From: Amycolatopsis sp. FBCC-B4732
GTDB taxonomy: Bacteria; Actinomycetota; Actinomycetes; Mycobacteriales; Pseudonocardiaceae
DNA length: 64,000 bases
Direction: 5' to 3'
NCBI RefSeq assembly: GCF_023008405.1
Contig: NZ_CP095376.1
Coordinates: 9,032,501 to 9,096,500, forward strand
Every line of letters begins with the position of its first letter. Position 1 is the first letter of the stretch. The notes under the pieces were generated by a model. The model saw only the letters and a program-made list of their open reading frames with translations. It was not told where the DNA came from and made no database searches. Shown here one piece after another: positions 17,473 through 26,156 of the stretch. The position numbers were made by a program, and so were the translations under genes.

Positions 17473-17628
17473 GTGAGCGCGCGTATTCGGTTCGCGGTCA
17501 ATTCAATGAGAAGCCATCAAGAAACCAGGATGTCGACCATCCGGTGGATTTCCGCCGCCCGGGTGTGGCTGATTACCCGCGGGGATCGCGCGAGCGCTTC
17601 CGGCACGGGCCGGAAGGCCGAATCGTGA
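17473..17628 (+). CDS. Possible 51-residue micro-protein
   Basis: GTG 17473 follows a very strong AGGAGG ribosome site (17460-17465, spacing about 7), and the frame runs 51 codons to a TGA that overlaps the next start (GTGA at 17625-17628). The product is basic (Arg/Ser-rich, with an IRWISAARVWLITRG stretch) and matches no family I know. The 270 bases upstream have lower GC than the neighbourhood and hold no other clear gene. The support is the ribosome site and the coupling rather than the sequence itself. Confidence 0.4.
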   Translation: MSARIRFAVNSMRSHQETRMSTIRWISAARVWLITRGDRASASGTGRKAES

Positions 17629-17837
17629 CCGGCGCGCTGCCGCGGCAACGCGGAATCGAAACCTCCGAAGACGAGTTCGCCCGACTGGGGCTCGGCGGCT
17701 CGCTCGCCCTCACCGGCCTCCTGGCCGCCGTCAAGATCGCGGAAACCGCCACCGGCGTGGTGCTGACCGCCACCGGGGTGCTCCCCGGTGCCAACACCCC
17801 GAAGGAGAAGGCACCGGCCTGGCCCGGCGGGGAATGA
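17625..17837 (+). CDS. Small membrane-associated hypothetical protein
   Basis: Encodes 70 residues from GTG 17625, coupled by GTGA to the micro-gene before it. The middle (about 27-55) is a hydrophobic Gly/Ala/Thr/Leu/Val stretch that could span the membrane once or form a short hairpin. The ends are charged (ETSEDEFARLG; PKEKAPAWPGGE). No family is recognised. It sits 47 bases upstream of the TPR protein on the same strand, so the three probably form an operon. Confidence 0.5.
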   Translation: MTGALPRQRGIETSEDEFARLGLGGSLALTGLLAAVKIAETATGVVLTATGVLPGANTPKEKAPAWPGGE

Positions 17838-17884
17838 CCCGGGGGCTGCCCACGGCGGCGGCTCTCTTCGGACGGAGGGCCACC

Positions 17885-18847
17885 ATGACCGGCAGCGACG
17901 GGCAGGAGGACCTCCGCGGTACGCGTGTGGGGATCGCCGACGTGCGGCGGTGGGAAGACGCGGTCGCGGAGCTCCGGGCGCTGGACTACCGCTACGGCGG
18001 CGGCGCCTGCAGAGCGGCCGTCGAAGCGCGGCTCCCGGCCGCCGTCGCGCTGCTGGACGGCGTGACCAAGACCGTGGTGCTGGCGCGGCTGTACACCGCC
18101 GTCGCCGACCTCTACAACCTGGCCGGCTGGACGAACTTCGACCAGGACCGCCCGGCCGCCGCGCTGGCGGCGTTCAAGCGGGCGCTGGAGCTCGCCGGGC
18201 AGGCGGGCAACGACGACCTCCAGGCCAACATCCACTACCGCACCGGGCGGCTGCACCTGCACTACGGCGCCGTCGACGCGGCGCTGGCGGAGTTCGAGCG
18301 GGGCCGGGACGCGGCGCTGCTGGCGCACTCCAAGCTCGCGCAGTCGATCCTCTCGGCCAACCAGGCCTGGGCCTACGCCAAGAAGGCCGACGTCGCCGGC
18401 GCGCTGACCTACCTGCGCCGCGCCCGCGAGGAGTTCGCGGACGCCGCGGACCGCGAGCCTTCGCCGTGGGCGGAGTTCTTCGGCTCCACCGACCTGGCGG
18501 CGATGATCGGCACGGTGCACGCGGAACTGGCGCAGGTGGTCGACATCCGGCACGGCCGGGACGGGATCCCCGCGCTCACCGACGCGATCGCCGGGTACGG
18601 CCGCGGGATGACCCGCAGCCGGTCGCTGACCCTGATCTGGCTGGCCACGGTGCACGCGCTGGACGGCGACCTCGACGTCGCCTCGGCCGTCGGCGAGGAG
18701 GCGATCGAGCTGGCGGCCGCCCTGCGGTCACCGCGGACCCGGCAGCGGCTGCACTCGCTGTCCTCGGCGGCCCGGCGGTTTTCCGGCAATGCGGACGCGC
18801 GGGATATCGCCGACCGCGTCGACGTTCTCCGGCAATCCGGACGCTAA
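17885..18847 (+). CDS. TPR-domain protein resembling an XRE regulator that lacks its HTH
   Basis: Encodes 320 residues of helical tetratricopeptide-like repeats. The start (RGTRVGIADVRRWEDAVAEL and DYRYGGGACR) is the string that normally follows the N-terminal Cro/C1 HTH in a large actinobacterial XRE-family regulator group, but here no HTH precedes it. ATG 17885 has GGACGGAGGG before it. Either the DNA-binding part was lost and the protein is now a pure peptide or protein-binding module, or it works with a separate partner such as the two micro-proteins upstream. Repeat-type residues (NLAGWTNFDQDRPAAALAAF) fit TPR helices. Confidence 0.75.
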   Translation: MTGSDGQEDLRGTRVGIADVRRWEDAVAELRALDYRYGGGACRAAVEARLPAAVALLDGVTKTVVLARLYTAVADLYNLAGWTNFDQDRPAAALAAFKRALELAGQAGNDDLQANIHYRTGRLHLHYGAVDAALAEFERGRDAALLAHSKLAQSILSANQAWAYAKKADVAGALTYLRRAREEFADAADREPSPWAEFFGSTDLAAMIGTVHAELAQVVDIRHGRDGIPALTDAIAGYGRGMTRSRSLTLIWLATVHALDGDLDVASAVGEEAIELAAALRSPRTRQRLHSLSSAARRFSGNADARDIADRVDVLRQSGR

Positions 18848-18987
18848 TCGAATGGTAAACAATGTGCAAAGATGAATGGCAGACAAAAGTAGGTTCCTTC
18901 GCGCGATAGCGATTTCTTATGCTTCTCGGCAACCTGCGGCGAGCATTCCACGCAGGCCCGGTCCCCACCGCCGAGAGGAAATTCCCC

Positions 18988-20634
18988 ATGCGCTTGCGCA
19001 AGCTCGTCGCGGCCGCTGTGCCGTTGCCTGCGTTGCTCGGCCTCGCCGTGGCCGTCCCGGCCGCCGCGGCGCCGGAACCCCTGGTCACCCTGGTCGACAA
19101 CGCCGCTCCGCTGGCCGGCAGCGTCCGCACCGGCGACCTCGCGGCCGACCGGCCGATCACCGCGGCGCTCTCGCTGAAACTGCACGACCGGCAGGCGCTG
19201 GAAAAGTTCCTCGCCGACGTGCAGAACCCCGACTCACCGCAATACCATCGGTTTCTGACCCCGGCGCAGTTCGCGGAACGGTTCGGGCCGACGCAGGCGG
19301 ACGTCGACCGGGCCGTCTCATTCCTCGGGAAAGCGGGCGCCACCGGGATCGAGGTTTCCGGTAACCGGCAGGCGATCACGTTCACCGGCTCGGCGGCGCA
19401 GCTCGAATCGGCGTTCCGCACCCGGATCGGGACCTACCACGACCGCACCTCCGGCCGCGACTTCTTCGCCAACGACGCCGCACCCGTCGTCCCCGCCGGC
19501 GTCTCGGACGTCGTGAGCGGCGTCGTGGGCCTCGACAACCACGCGGTGCGCAGGCACTCGTCGCAGGCCGCCGCCAAGCCCAACGTCGTCAAGGCCGTGA
19601 CGCCGCCGGTGCTCAAGACCGCCTACGGCACCAGCGGTCTGGCAGCGACCGGCAGCGGCGTCAAGGTCGGCTTCGTCGAGTTCGACGGCTACCAGAAAGC
19701 CAACATCTCCAAGTACGACAGCACGTACGGCCTCTCGGCGGGCTCGGTCACCACGGTGCCGGTGAGCGGCGCGAACTACGACTCGTCGCCGGGTGACGGC
19801 CAGATCGAGGTCGAGCTCGACATCGAGGTCGTGCACGCGCTGGCCGCGGCGGCCAGCGACTACGTGTACGAAGCGCCCAACACCAGCGCGGGCGAGCTCG
19901 CGATGTACCAGAAGATCGCGTCCGACCACACGGTCAACGTCGTCTCGATCTCCTGGGGCGCCTGCGAATCCGCCGAGGGTTCGAGCGCGGCGAAGAGCGT
20001 CAGCAACGCGATCGCGACCGGCACCGCGGAGGGCATCTCCTACTTCGCGGCCGCGGGCGACGACGGCACGACCGACTGCTACCGCCAGACCGGTTCGACG
20101 GCGAAGGCGGTGGACTTCCCGGCGTCGAGCCCGAACGTCACCGGCGTCGGCGGCACGCAGCTGACGGTCACCTCGTCGAACGCCTACAGCAGCGAGAAGG
20201 CCTGGAACGACGGGGCGAACGGCTCGACCGGCGGCGGTATCTCGACGGTCTTCACGGCGCCGTCGTGGCAGTCCTCGCAGAGCACGACCTACCGCAAGGT
20301 GCCGGACGTCTCCGCGGACGCGGCGAGCGGCTCGGGCTACTACATCTACACCGCGGGCTCGTGGGAAACGGTCTGGGGCACGTCGGGCGCGGCCCCGCTG
20401 TGGGCCGCCTTCGCGACGCTGCAGAACCAGGTCCACGGCGGCGGCCTCGGCAACCTGAACCCGAAGTTCTACTCGATCGGCAACGGGTCTTCCTACGCCA
20501 CGGGCTTCCACGACGTGACGACGGGCAACAACACCCTGCACGGCACGACCGGCTTCACCGCCGGCACGAAGTACGACCAGGTGACGGGCTGGGGCTCCTT
20601 CAAGGGCACCGGGCTCTCGGGCCTGATCGGCTGA
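18988..20634 (+). CDS. Secreted S53 (sedolisin/kumamolisin-like) serine-carboxyl protease
   Basis: A 548-residue secreted pro-enzyme. A signal peptide (1-28, ending AVPAAAA) is followed by a pro-kumamolisin activation domain (about 40-185, with SPQYHRFLTPAQFAERFGP) and the S53 catalytic domain. Catalytic residues: E274 and D278 in the EVELD motif, and S466 in GTSGAAP; the oxyanion Asp is expected in the AAAGDDG loop (about 355-360). These enzymes degrade proteins at acidic pH outside the cell. ATG 18988 has GAGGAAA upstream. An AT-rich 140-base leader precedes it and a perfect terminator follows, so it is monocistronic. Confidence 0.95.
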   Translation: MRLRKLVAAAVPLPALLGLAVAVPAAAAPEPLVTLVDNAAPLAGSVRTGDLAADRPITAALSLKLHDRQALEKFLADVQNPDSPQYHRFLTPAQFAERFGPTQADVDRAVSFLGKAGATGIEVSGNRQAITFTGSAAQLESAFRTRIGTYHDRTSGRDFFANDAAPVVPAGVSDVVSGVVGLDNHAVRRHSSQAAAKPNVVKAVTPPVLKTAYGTSGLAATGSGVKVGFVEFDGYQKANISKYDSTYGLSAGSVTTVPVSGANYDSSPGDGQIEVELDIEVVHALAAAASDYVYEAPNTSAGELAMYQKIASDHTVNVVSISWGACESAEGSSAAKSVSNAIATGTAEGISYFAAAGDDGTTDCYRQTGSTAKAVDFPASSPNVTGVGGTQLTVTSSNAYSSEKAWNDGANGSTGGGISTVFTAPSWQSSQSTTYRKVPDVSADAASGSGYYIYTAGSWETVWGTSGAAPLWAAFATLQNQVHGGGLGNLNPKFYSIGNGSSYATGFHDVTTGNNTLHGTTGFTAGTKYDQVTGWGSFKGTGLSGLIG

Positions 20635-20639
20635 GCACT

Positions 20640-20680
20640 CCCCCGAGCGCCCCACATTGGGGCGCTCGGGGGCTTTTCTT
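20640..20680 (+). terminator. Strong intrinsic terminator after the protease gene
   Basis: A perfect 14-bp stem (CCCCCGAGCGCCCC / GGGGCGCTCGGGGG), a 5-base loop and a CTTTTCTT tail start 5 bases after the stop codon. Confidence 0.95.
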
Positions 20681-20707
20681 CGCAACGCTAAGCGTTAGCC
20701 TGGTGGC

Positions 20708-22294
20708 ATGATCAAGCGCACGGTGCTGGACGCCACCAGGGAACTGCTCCGCGAACTGGGCCTCACAACGGTGTTCGGTAACCCCGGCACCACCGAGGTC
20801 CCCTTCCTCACCGACTGGCCGGACGACTTCGACTACGTCCTCGGGCTGCAGGAGTCCGCCGTCGTGGCGATGGCCGACGCGTACTCGCAGGCCACCCGCC
20901 AGGCCGTGCTGGTGAACCTGCACTCCGCGGGCGGCGTCGGGCACGGGCTCGGCAGCCTCTTCAACGCCTACCGCAACCGGACGCCGCTGATCATCGTCGC
21001 CGGCCAGCAGAACCGGTCGCTCCTGCCGCACGACCCGTTCCTCGGCGCGATGGACGCCCCGGACTTCCCGAAGCCGTACGTGAAGTGGTCGATCGAGCCC
21101 GCGTGCGCCGAGGACGTCCCGGCCGCGCTGGCCCGCGCCTACCACGTCGCGACGCAGGCGCCGTCCGGTCCGGTGTTCGTGTCCGTCCCGGCCGACGACT
21201 GGACCGCCACCACCGAGCGGCCCATCGTCTCCCGGCCGCGCATCCGGGGGTTCGCGCCGGACCCCGAAGCCGTCGACGAGCTCGTCGCCGCGCTCGAGGC
21301 CGCCGAACGGCCCGCGCTGGTCGTCGGGGGAGCCGTCGACCAGGACGGCGCGGTCGTGGAAACCGTCGCGCTCGCCGAGCGGCTCAACGCCGGCGTGTGG
21401 GTCGCGCCGATGTCCTACCGCTGCTCGTTCCCCGAGGACCACCCGCTGTTCCAGGGGTTCCTGGACCCCGAACGTGGCGCGGTCTCGGACAAGCTCGCGG
21501 CGCACGACCTCGTCGTCGTGCTCGGCGCGCCCGCTTTCACCTACCACGTCGAACGCGGGCGCGGGGAAGCTCCGCTGCCGCCGTTGTTCATCGTCAGCGA
21601 CGACGAGCAGATCCTCGCGCGCGCCTTCGAAGGCACCGGGATCCGCGCCACGCCGAAGCTCGGCATCCGCGCGCTGCTCAACGTCGTCGAGCGGAGCACG
21701 CGGTCCGCGCCGGCGCCGCTGGAGCGCCCCGCGAAGCCGGGCGGCGAGAAGCTCACCGGTGAGCTCGTCTACTCGACGCTCGCGGAGTTGTTGCCGGACA
21801 ACGCGATCGTCGTCGAGGAGACGCCGAGCCACCGCGGCATCCTGCACGACCACCTGCCGATCACGGCCACGGACACGGGTTTCCTGACGATGGCCAGCGG
21901 CACGCTCGGCTACGGCGTCCCGGGCGCGGTCGGCGCGGCACTGGCCCGCCCGGACCGCCCGGTGGTCGGCGTCGTCGGCGACGGCTCCAGCATGTACGGC
22001 ATCCAGGCCCTCTGGACGGCCGCGCGCCAGGAACTCCCGGTGACGATCCTGATCATGGACAACACGGAGTACGCGGCGGTCCGCATCCTCGGCGAAACGA
22101 TCGGCGGCGCGAAGCTCCCGGGCACGGAACTGGGCGGCATCGACTTCGCGGCACTGGCGGCGAGCATGGGCTGCCAGGGCGTGACGATCACCGAGCCGGC
22201 CGGCCTGGCCCCCGGCCTGACGGCGGCACTGGCCGACCCGCGCCCGACCCTGGTGCACGTCAAGGTGGCACCGTCGGAGCGCACGCTGTACTGA
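20708..22294 (+). CDS. mdlC: Benzoylformate decarboxylase (ThDP-dependent)
   Basis: A 528-residue thiamin-diphosphate enzyme closest to benzoylformate decarboxylase of the mandelate pathway, which converts benzoylformate to benzaldehyde and CO2. Shared with Pseudomonas MdlC: FGNPGTTE (25-30 region), LQES with the cofactor-activating E49, NLHSAGG with H72 (Pseudomonas H70), GAPAFTYH with the second catalytic His, and the ThDP-binding GDGSSMYGIQALWTAA. The Pseudomonas S26 position is T28 here, so substrate choice may differ. ATG 20708 follows the upstream terminator closely. No other mandelate genes are adjacent. Other 2-keto acid decarboxylases of this superfamily remain possible. Confidence 0.85.
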   Translation: MIKRTVLDATRELLRELGLTTVFGNPGTTEVPFLTDWPDDFDYVLGLQESAVVAMADAYSQATRQAVLVNLHSAGGVGHGLGSLFNAYRNRTPLIIVAGQQNRSLLPHDPFLGAMDAPDFPKPYVKWSIEPACAEDVPAALARAYHVATQAPSGPVFVSVPADDWTATTERPIVSRPRIRGFAPDPEAVDELVAALEAAERPALVVGGAVDQDGAVVETVALAERLNAGVWVAPMSYRCSFPEDHPLFQGFLDPERGAVSDKLAAHDLVVVLGAPAFTYHVERGRGEAPLPPLFIVSDDEQILARAFEGTGIRATPKLGIRALLNVVERSTRSAPAPLERPAKPGGEKLTGELVYSTLAELLPDNAIVVEETPSHRGILHDHLPITATDTGFLTMASGTLGYGVPGAVGAALARPDRPVVGVVGDGSSMYGIQALWTAARQELPVTILIMDNTEYAAVRILGETIGGAKLPGTELGGIDFAALAASMGCQGVTITEPAGLAPGLTAALADPRPTLVHVKVAPSERTLY

Positions 22295-22298
22295 CGTC

Positions 22299-22344
22299 GT
22301 CGTGAGTGAGAAACAGAGTGCTAACCCTGTTTCTCACTCACGAC
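22299..22344. terminator. Perfect 18-bp hairpin with TCGTGAGTG/CACTCACGA ends
   Basis: GTCGTGAGTGAGAAACAG pairs perfectly with CTGTTTCTCACTCACGAC around a 10-base loop, 4 bases after the mdlC stop. The nearest convergent gene ends at 22536. The outer 9 bp of each arm equal those of the hairpin at 48805-48848, so this is a repeat family placed at convergent gene ends, probably a bidirectional terminator. The bases from 22345 to 22535 hold no gene I can support. Confidence 0.8.
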
Positions 22345-22535
22345 CGCCGGCTGTAGGCGTCCAAAGTGGACTTCGGCGTCGGCGGCCCGGTGCTCGCGGC
22401 GGTGGCCGCGTCGATTCAGGCCCGCCACGGTGTTCGGCAGGGCAGCGCCACCACGCCCGTCGAGCGCGGGCCGGTGGCCGACCGCCGTTCCCTTGCTGCG
22501 CGCCAAGAAGAACGGCGAGTTTCCCCAGCGGTTCG

Positions 22536-23396
22536 TCAGCTTCCGGTCTTGGTCTCCGTCACGTCCGAAGCGTGCTCGGCCAGTTCCCATTCCGCGGCGT
22601 CCGACGCGGCCGTGGCGGCCTCGGCCGGGGTACCGCCGTGCAACAGCCGGGCCACTTCACCGCGCAGCGTCACGAACTCCGCCGACTCGCGGGTGGTGAT
22701 CTGGTTGCGCTCGGCCGGCAGGCCGACCGGCAGGTCCGCCACGATCGAGGCCGGCGACTTCGACAGCACCAGCACCCGGTCGGACAGGTAGACGCTCTCG
22801 TCGATGTCGTGCGTGACGACGAGGATCGTGCTGCCCTGCTCGCGCTGCACGCGCCGGGTCAGGTCCTCGAGCTCGAACCGGGTCTGGGCGTCGACCGACG
22901 CGAACGGCTCGTCCATCAGCAGCAGCGCCGGGCGGCTGGCCAGTGCGCGGGCGATCGACACCCGCTGCTGCATGCCGCCGGAGAGCTGCCACGGGTACTT
23001 CCCGCCGACCGCGGACAGGCCGACCTGCTCCAGCGCCTCGGCCGCCAGCTTCCGCCGCTCGGCCCGCGAGATCGGCCGCCAGCGCAGCGGGAATTCGACG
23101 TTCTTCTGCACCGAAAGCCACGGGAACAGCGAACGGCTGTAGTCCTGGAACACGACGGCGAGGTCGTCCGGGACGCCGTCGACGCGGTCGCCGTGCAGGC
23201 TGACCGTGCCGTCGGTCGGCGGGGTCAGCCCGGCGATGCAGCGCAGCAACGTCGACTTCCCGCAGCCCGACGGGCCGACGATGCTGGCCAGCTGCCCGGC
23301 TTCGACGGTGAACGACAGCTCGTTCACCGCGGTGTGCGCCTTGGCACCGGAGCCGTACCGGTGACTGAGGCCGGAAACTTCGAGCATGGTGGACAT
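22536..23396 (-). CDS. ABC transporter ATP-binding protein (SsuB/TauB type)
   Basis: A 286-residue nucleotide-binding subunit. Walker A GPSGCGKST (41-49), Q-loop FQDYSRSLFPW, signature LSGGM (138-142), Walker B LLLMDEP (157-163) and the H-loop VVTHDIDES are intact. It drives the two permeases encoded just upstream in the operon. The ALA/GLU-rich tail after about 250 is longer than in SsuB. ATG 23396 begins 20 bases after the preceding permease stop. The substrate class follows from the binding protein: sulfonate, taurine, nitrate or a similar small molecule. Confidence 0.9.
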   Translation of the reverse strand: MSTMLEVSGLSHRYGSGAKAHTAVNELSFTVEAGQLASIVGPSGCGKSTLLRCIAGLTPPTDGTVSLHGDRVDGVPDDLAVVFQDYSRSLFPWLSVQKNVEFPLRWRPISRAERRKLAAEALEQVGLSAVGGKYPWQLSGGMQQRVSIARALASRPALLLMDEPFASVDAQTRFELEDLTRRVQREQGSTILVVTHDIDESVYLSDRVLVLSKSPASIVADLPVGLPAERNQITTRESAEFVTLRGEVARLLHGGTPAEAATAASDAAEWELAEHASDVTETKTGS

Positions 23397-23416
23397 GGGG
23401 AGAGGCCTTTCCAGCG

Positions 23417-24250
23417 TCAGTCGCGGCCGAGGCGGGTCGGCTGCCAGGCCAGCACCCGCCGTTCCGCGACCAGGAAGATCGTGTTGAAGACGTAGCCGAG
23501 GATGCCCAGCAGCACCAGCCAGGACCACATGATGGGGAAGTCGAAGTCCTGCTGGGCGTTCAGCAGCGACCGGCCGATCCCGTTGTACGCGCCGATCAGT
23601 TCCGAGACCACCATCAGCAGCAGCGAAATCGACAGGCTCACCCGCAGGCCGGCGAAGATCTTCGGCGCCGCGGCGGGCAGGACGACCAGGCCCAGCCAGT
23701 ACCGGCGGGGCGTGCGGAACGACCGCGCCGTCTCCACCTTCACCTGGTCGACCGAGCGGACGCCGTCGACCGCGTTGAGCAGCACCGGCCAGATCGCGCC
23801 GAAGATGATCGACCCGATCTGCATGCCCGAGCTCAGCCCGAACAGCACCGCGAACACCGGGATCAGCGTGGGCGGCGGGATCGAGCGGAAGAACGCGAAC
23901 AGCGGGCCGAGGTAGTCCATCCCCTTGGCGGACCGGCCGACCAGCACCCCGAGCGCCACGCCCACGACGGCCGCCAGCACCCAGCCGCCGAGCATCCGGC
24001 CGAGGCTGGGGAAGACGTTGTCGAAGACGGCGTCGGTGAGGAAGAGGTGCGACGCGGGACCGGTGAACCACAGCTTCGCGGCGGCGACCGCGATCTCCGT
24101 CGGCGGCGGGAAGAATTTGCTGCCGCCCGCGCGGGCGGCGAACTCCCAGCCGACGACCAGGATCGCGAAGAGCAGCCAGTTGCGGACGACGGCGGCGGCG
24201 CCCCGGGCGGCCCGGCGGCCCACCCGGCCGGAAAGAGTTGCCGCGGTCAC
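23417..24250 (-). CDS. ABC transporter permease 1 (SsuC/TauC type)
   Basis: A 277-residue BPD_transp_1 permease with six hydrophobic helices and the EAA loop (VETARSFRTPRRYWLGLVVLP in parts, residues about 175-200), which couples to the ATPase. The FRSIPPPTLIPVFAVLFGLS stretch is typical for SsuC-like permeases. GTG 24250 overlaps the stop of the other permease by four bases (GTGA). The longer frame to 24631 runs inside that gene and is not used. It forms a heterodimeric channel with the product of 24247-25017. Confidence 0.9.
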   Translation of the reverse strand: MTAATLSGRVGRRAARGAAAVVRNWLLFAILVVGWEFAARAGGSKFFPPPTEIAVAAAKLWFTGPASHLFLTDAVFDNVFPSLGRMLGGWVLAAVVGVALGVLVGRSAKGMDYLGPLFAFFRSIPPPTLIPVFAVLFGLSSGMQIGSIIFGAIWPVLLNAVDGVRSVDQVKVETARSFRTPRRYWLGLVVLPAAAPKIFAGLRVSLSISLLLMVVSELIGAYNGIGRSLLNAQQDFDFPIMWSWLVLLGILGYVFNTIFLVAERRVLAWQPTRLGRD

Positions 24251-25017
24251 GCGATCGCCTCCCGGTCGACGCTGCTCCAGCGGAACAGCCGCTTGCCCAG
24301 TTGTTCGAGCCCTTCGTTGATGAGGTAGCCGAGCACCCCGGCGACCACGGTACCGGCCAGGACCAGGTCGAACCGGACCGAACCGGTGCTGGCGATCAGG
24401 ATGAAGCTGCCGAGCCCGACCTGGGAGCCGGCCAGGAACTCCACGCTCACCACGGCGATCAGCGAAATGGTCGCCGACAGCCGGACGCCGGTGAAGACGA
24501 ACGGCGCGGTCTGCGGCAGCGCGACCGAAGTCAGGATGCGGAACCGGCTGGTCCCGCACGCCCGCGCGGTCTCCATCAGCACCGGGTCGATCTCGCCCAT
24601 GCCGTAGATGGTGTTGAACATGATCGGCCACAGCGACGCGTACACCGCGAGGGTGATCTTCGCGTCGGGGCCGGAGCCGATCACCAGCAGCACCAGCGGC
24701 ACGAGCGCGGTGACCGGGATCGGGCGGAGGAATTCGACGATCGCGGCGGTGGCGGTGCGCAGCACCGGGATGCTGCCGAGCAGCAGGCCGGCGGGTACGC
24801 CGATGACGATGGCGATCGCGATGGCGATCAGCCAGGCCAGCATCGTCGCGATGATGTCGCGGATGAATTCGGGGTCGCCCAGCAGGTCGCCGACGGTGAC
24901 CAGGACGACGCTCGGTGGCGGGGTGAACGTCTTACTGACCAGGCCGACCTGGACGACGACCTCCCAGAGCAGGAGGAAGCCGACCAGACCGGCCAGGCCG
25001 CGGAGCAGTTTCTTCAC
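24247..25017 (-). CDS. ABC transporter permease 2 (SsuC/TauC type)
   Basis: A 256-residue inner-membrane permease with six helices, the FLRPIPVTALVPLVLLVIG stretch and an EAA loop METARACGTSRFRILTSVALP (in parts). Two different permeases in one operon indicate a heterodimeric channel, unlike the homodimeric SsuC of E. coli. The ATG lies 1 base after the binding-protein stop. In the operon order binding protein, permease, permease, ATPase, all four are on the minus strand with overlaps or tiny gaps. Confidence 0.9.
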   Translation of the reverse strand: MKKLLRGLAGLVGFLLLWEVVVQVGLVSKTFTPPPSVVLVTVGDLLGDPEFIRDIIATMLAWLIAIAIAIVIGVPAGLLLGSIPVLRTATAAIVEFLRPIPVTALVPLVLLVIGSGPDAKITLAVYASLWPIMFNTIYGMGEIDPVLMETARACGTSRFRILTSVALPQTAPFVFTGVRLSATISLIAVVSVEFLAGSQVGLGSFILIASTGSVRFDLVLAGTVVAGVLGYLINEGLEQLGKRLFRWSSVDREAIA

Positions 25018-25018
25018 G

Positions 25019-26026
25019 TCAGCTGGTCGCCTGCGGCGCGATCATCGGCGCGGCTTCGACCTTGCTGGTGATGACGCCCATCTGCAGCAGCAGGTCGGGC
25101 ACCCGCTGCAGGCGCCGGGCGTCCAGGGTGGAGCCGTAGCCGGGCAGGGTGAGCAGCTTGGCCGTGTCTTCGTCGATCTTCGCGTACTTGACCAGCAGCG
25201 GCTCGACCTTCGAGCGGTCGTTGATCGCGTCGCTGGTGGCCTTCTTCATGGCGCGCTGGAAGGCCGCGAGGGTCTTCGGGTTGCCCTGGACCCACTTCGT
25301 CGTCGAGCCGTAGCCGGTCAGGGGGAAGTCCTGGCTGGCGCCGGTGTTGATGTCGATGACCGGCGTCGCGCCGACGGTCTTCGCCGCCTGCGAGAGCATC
25401 GGCTCCGGCATGTAGGCCGCGTCGACCTGGTTGTCCTTCAGCGCCGCCGCCATGTTCGGCAGCGGGACCAGGGTCCACTTGACCGTGCTGAAGTCGACGC
25501 CGTGGTCCTTCATGACGGACTTGGTGAGGATGTCCGACGCGGTGTTCATGGCCGTGATGGCGATTCGCTTGCCGGCCAGGTCGTTGACCGTCTTCACGTT
25601 CGAGGACGGCACCGTGACGATCGCGTTGCTCTTCGCGTTCACCGACGTGCCGTCGGCGACGAGCTGGACGTCCGCGGCACCCTTGCTCTTGGCGACGAAG
25701 AACGGCGTGTAGGTCGAGAGCGCGATGTCGGCTTCGCCGTTGAGCGCCTTCGTCATCGACTCCTGGCCGCTCTTGGCGACGATCTGCTCGACGTCGAGGC
25801 CCTCGGACTTGAAGTAGCCGCCGTCCAAGGCCAGCCAGAACGGCGCGAGGTCCGTCGTCGGCATGATCGAGACCTTGATCTTCGACTTCTCCAGGCCGCC
25901 CCCGTTCGACGAGGCGTTCGAGTCGTCCGAGCCGAGGGCGCTGCAGCCGGTGAGGGCTGTCGCTGCCGCGAGGGTGAGGGCGAGCCCGAGCGCGGCGCGG
26001 CGAGTGCGAACCCGGCCACTGCTCAT
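25019..26026 (-). CDS. ABC transporter substrate-binding lipoprotein (SsuA/TauA/NMT1 type)
   Basis: A 335-residue lipoprotein with a Tat-like RTRRAALGLAL stretch and lipobox ALTGC (Cys at about 26). The mature part shows the NMT1 fold: KVSIMPTTDLAPFWLALDGGYF, GEADIALSTYTPFFVA, and a NQVDAAYMPEP hinge. It binds the ligand outside and delivers it to the permeases. The C-terminal GYGSTLDARRLQRVPDLLLQMG matches the orphan lipoprotein at 12620-13585. I used ATG 26026; the longer frame to 26245 covers the promoter. The ligand is unknown. Confidence 0.9.
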   Translation of the reverse strand: MSSGRVRTRRAALGLALTLAAATALTGCSALGSDDSNASSNGGGLEKSKIKVSIMPTTDLAPFWLALDGGYFKSEGLDVEQIVAKSGQESMTKALNGEADIALSTYTPFFVAKSKGAADVQLVADGTSVNAKSNAIVTVPSSNVKTVNDLAGKRIAITAMNTASDILTKSVMKDHGVDFSTVKWTLVPLPNMAAALKDNQVDAAYMPEPMLSQAAKTVGATPVIDINTGASQDFPLTGYGSTTKWVQGNPKTLAAFQRAMKKATSDAINDRSKVEPLLVKYAKIDEDTAKLLTLPGYGSTLDARRLQRVPDLLLQMGVITSKVEAAPMIAPQATS

Positions 26027-26126
26027 GGCGTTTCCAAGCAAGGCCTGCTCCTTGGGTGAAGAAAGTGACGGTTGATGGACCGAATCCCGGGGAAGTACGT
26101 AACTCATTCTCGGGAGTACGCGGGCC

Positions 26127-26156
26127 ACTGTAGAGAACGTGACAGGTTGCTCACAA
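26127..26156 (-). promoter_or_regulatory. Promoter of the ABC importer operon
   Basis: On the minus strand, TTGTGA and TACAGT are 18 bases apart, a good match to a housekeeping sigma promoter. Transcription would begin near 26120, giving a leader of about 95 bases before the lipoprotein start. No known riboswitch pattern is seen in the leader. Confidence 0.55.

Noticed and set aside
17193..17501. 102-codon minus-strand frame downstream of cutC
   Set aside because: No ribosome site or family. It faces the strong plus-strand start at 17473.
20708..26026. Possible mandelate or aromatic degradation cluster around mdlC and the importer
   Set aside because: mdlC is closed off by terminators on both sides, and no dehydrogenase, racemase or ring-cleavage gene is present.
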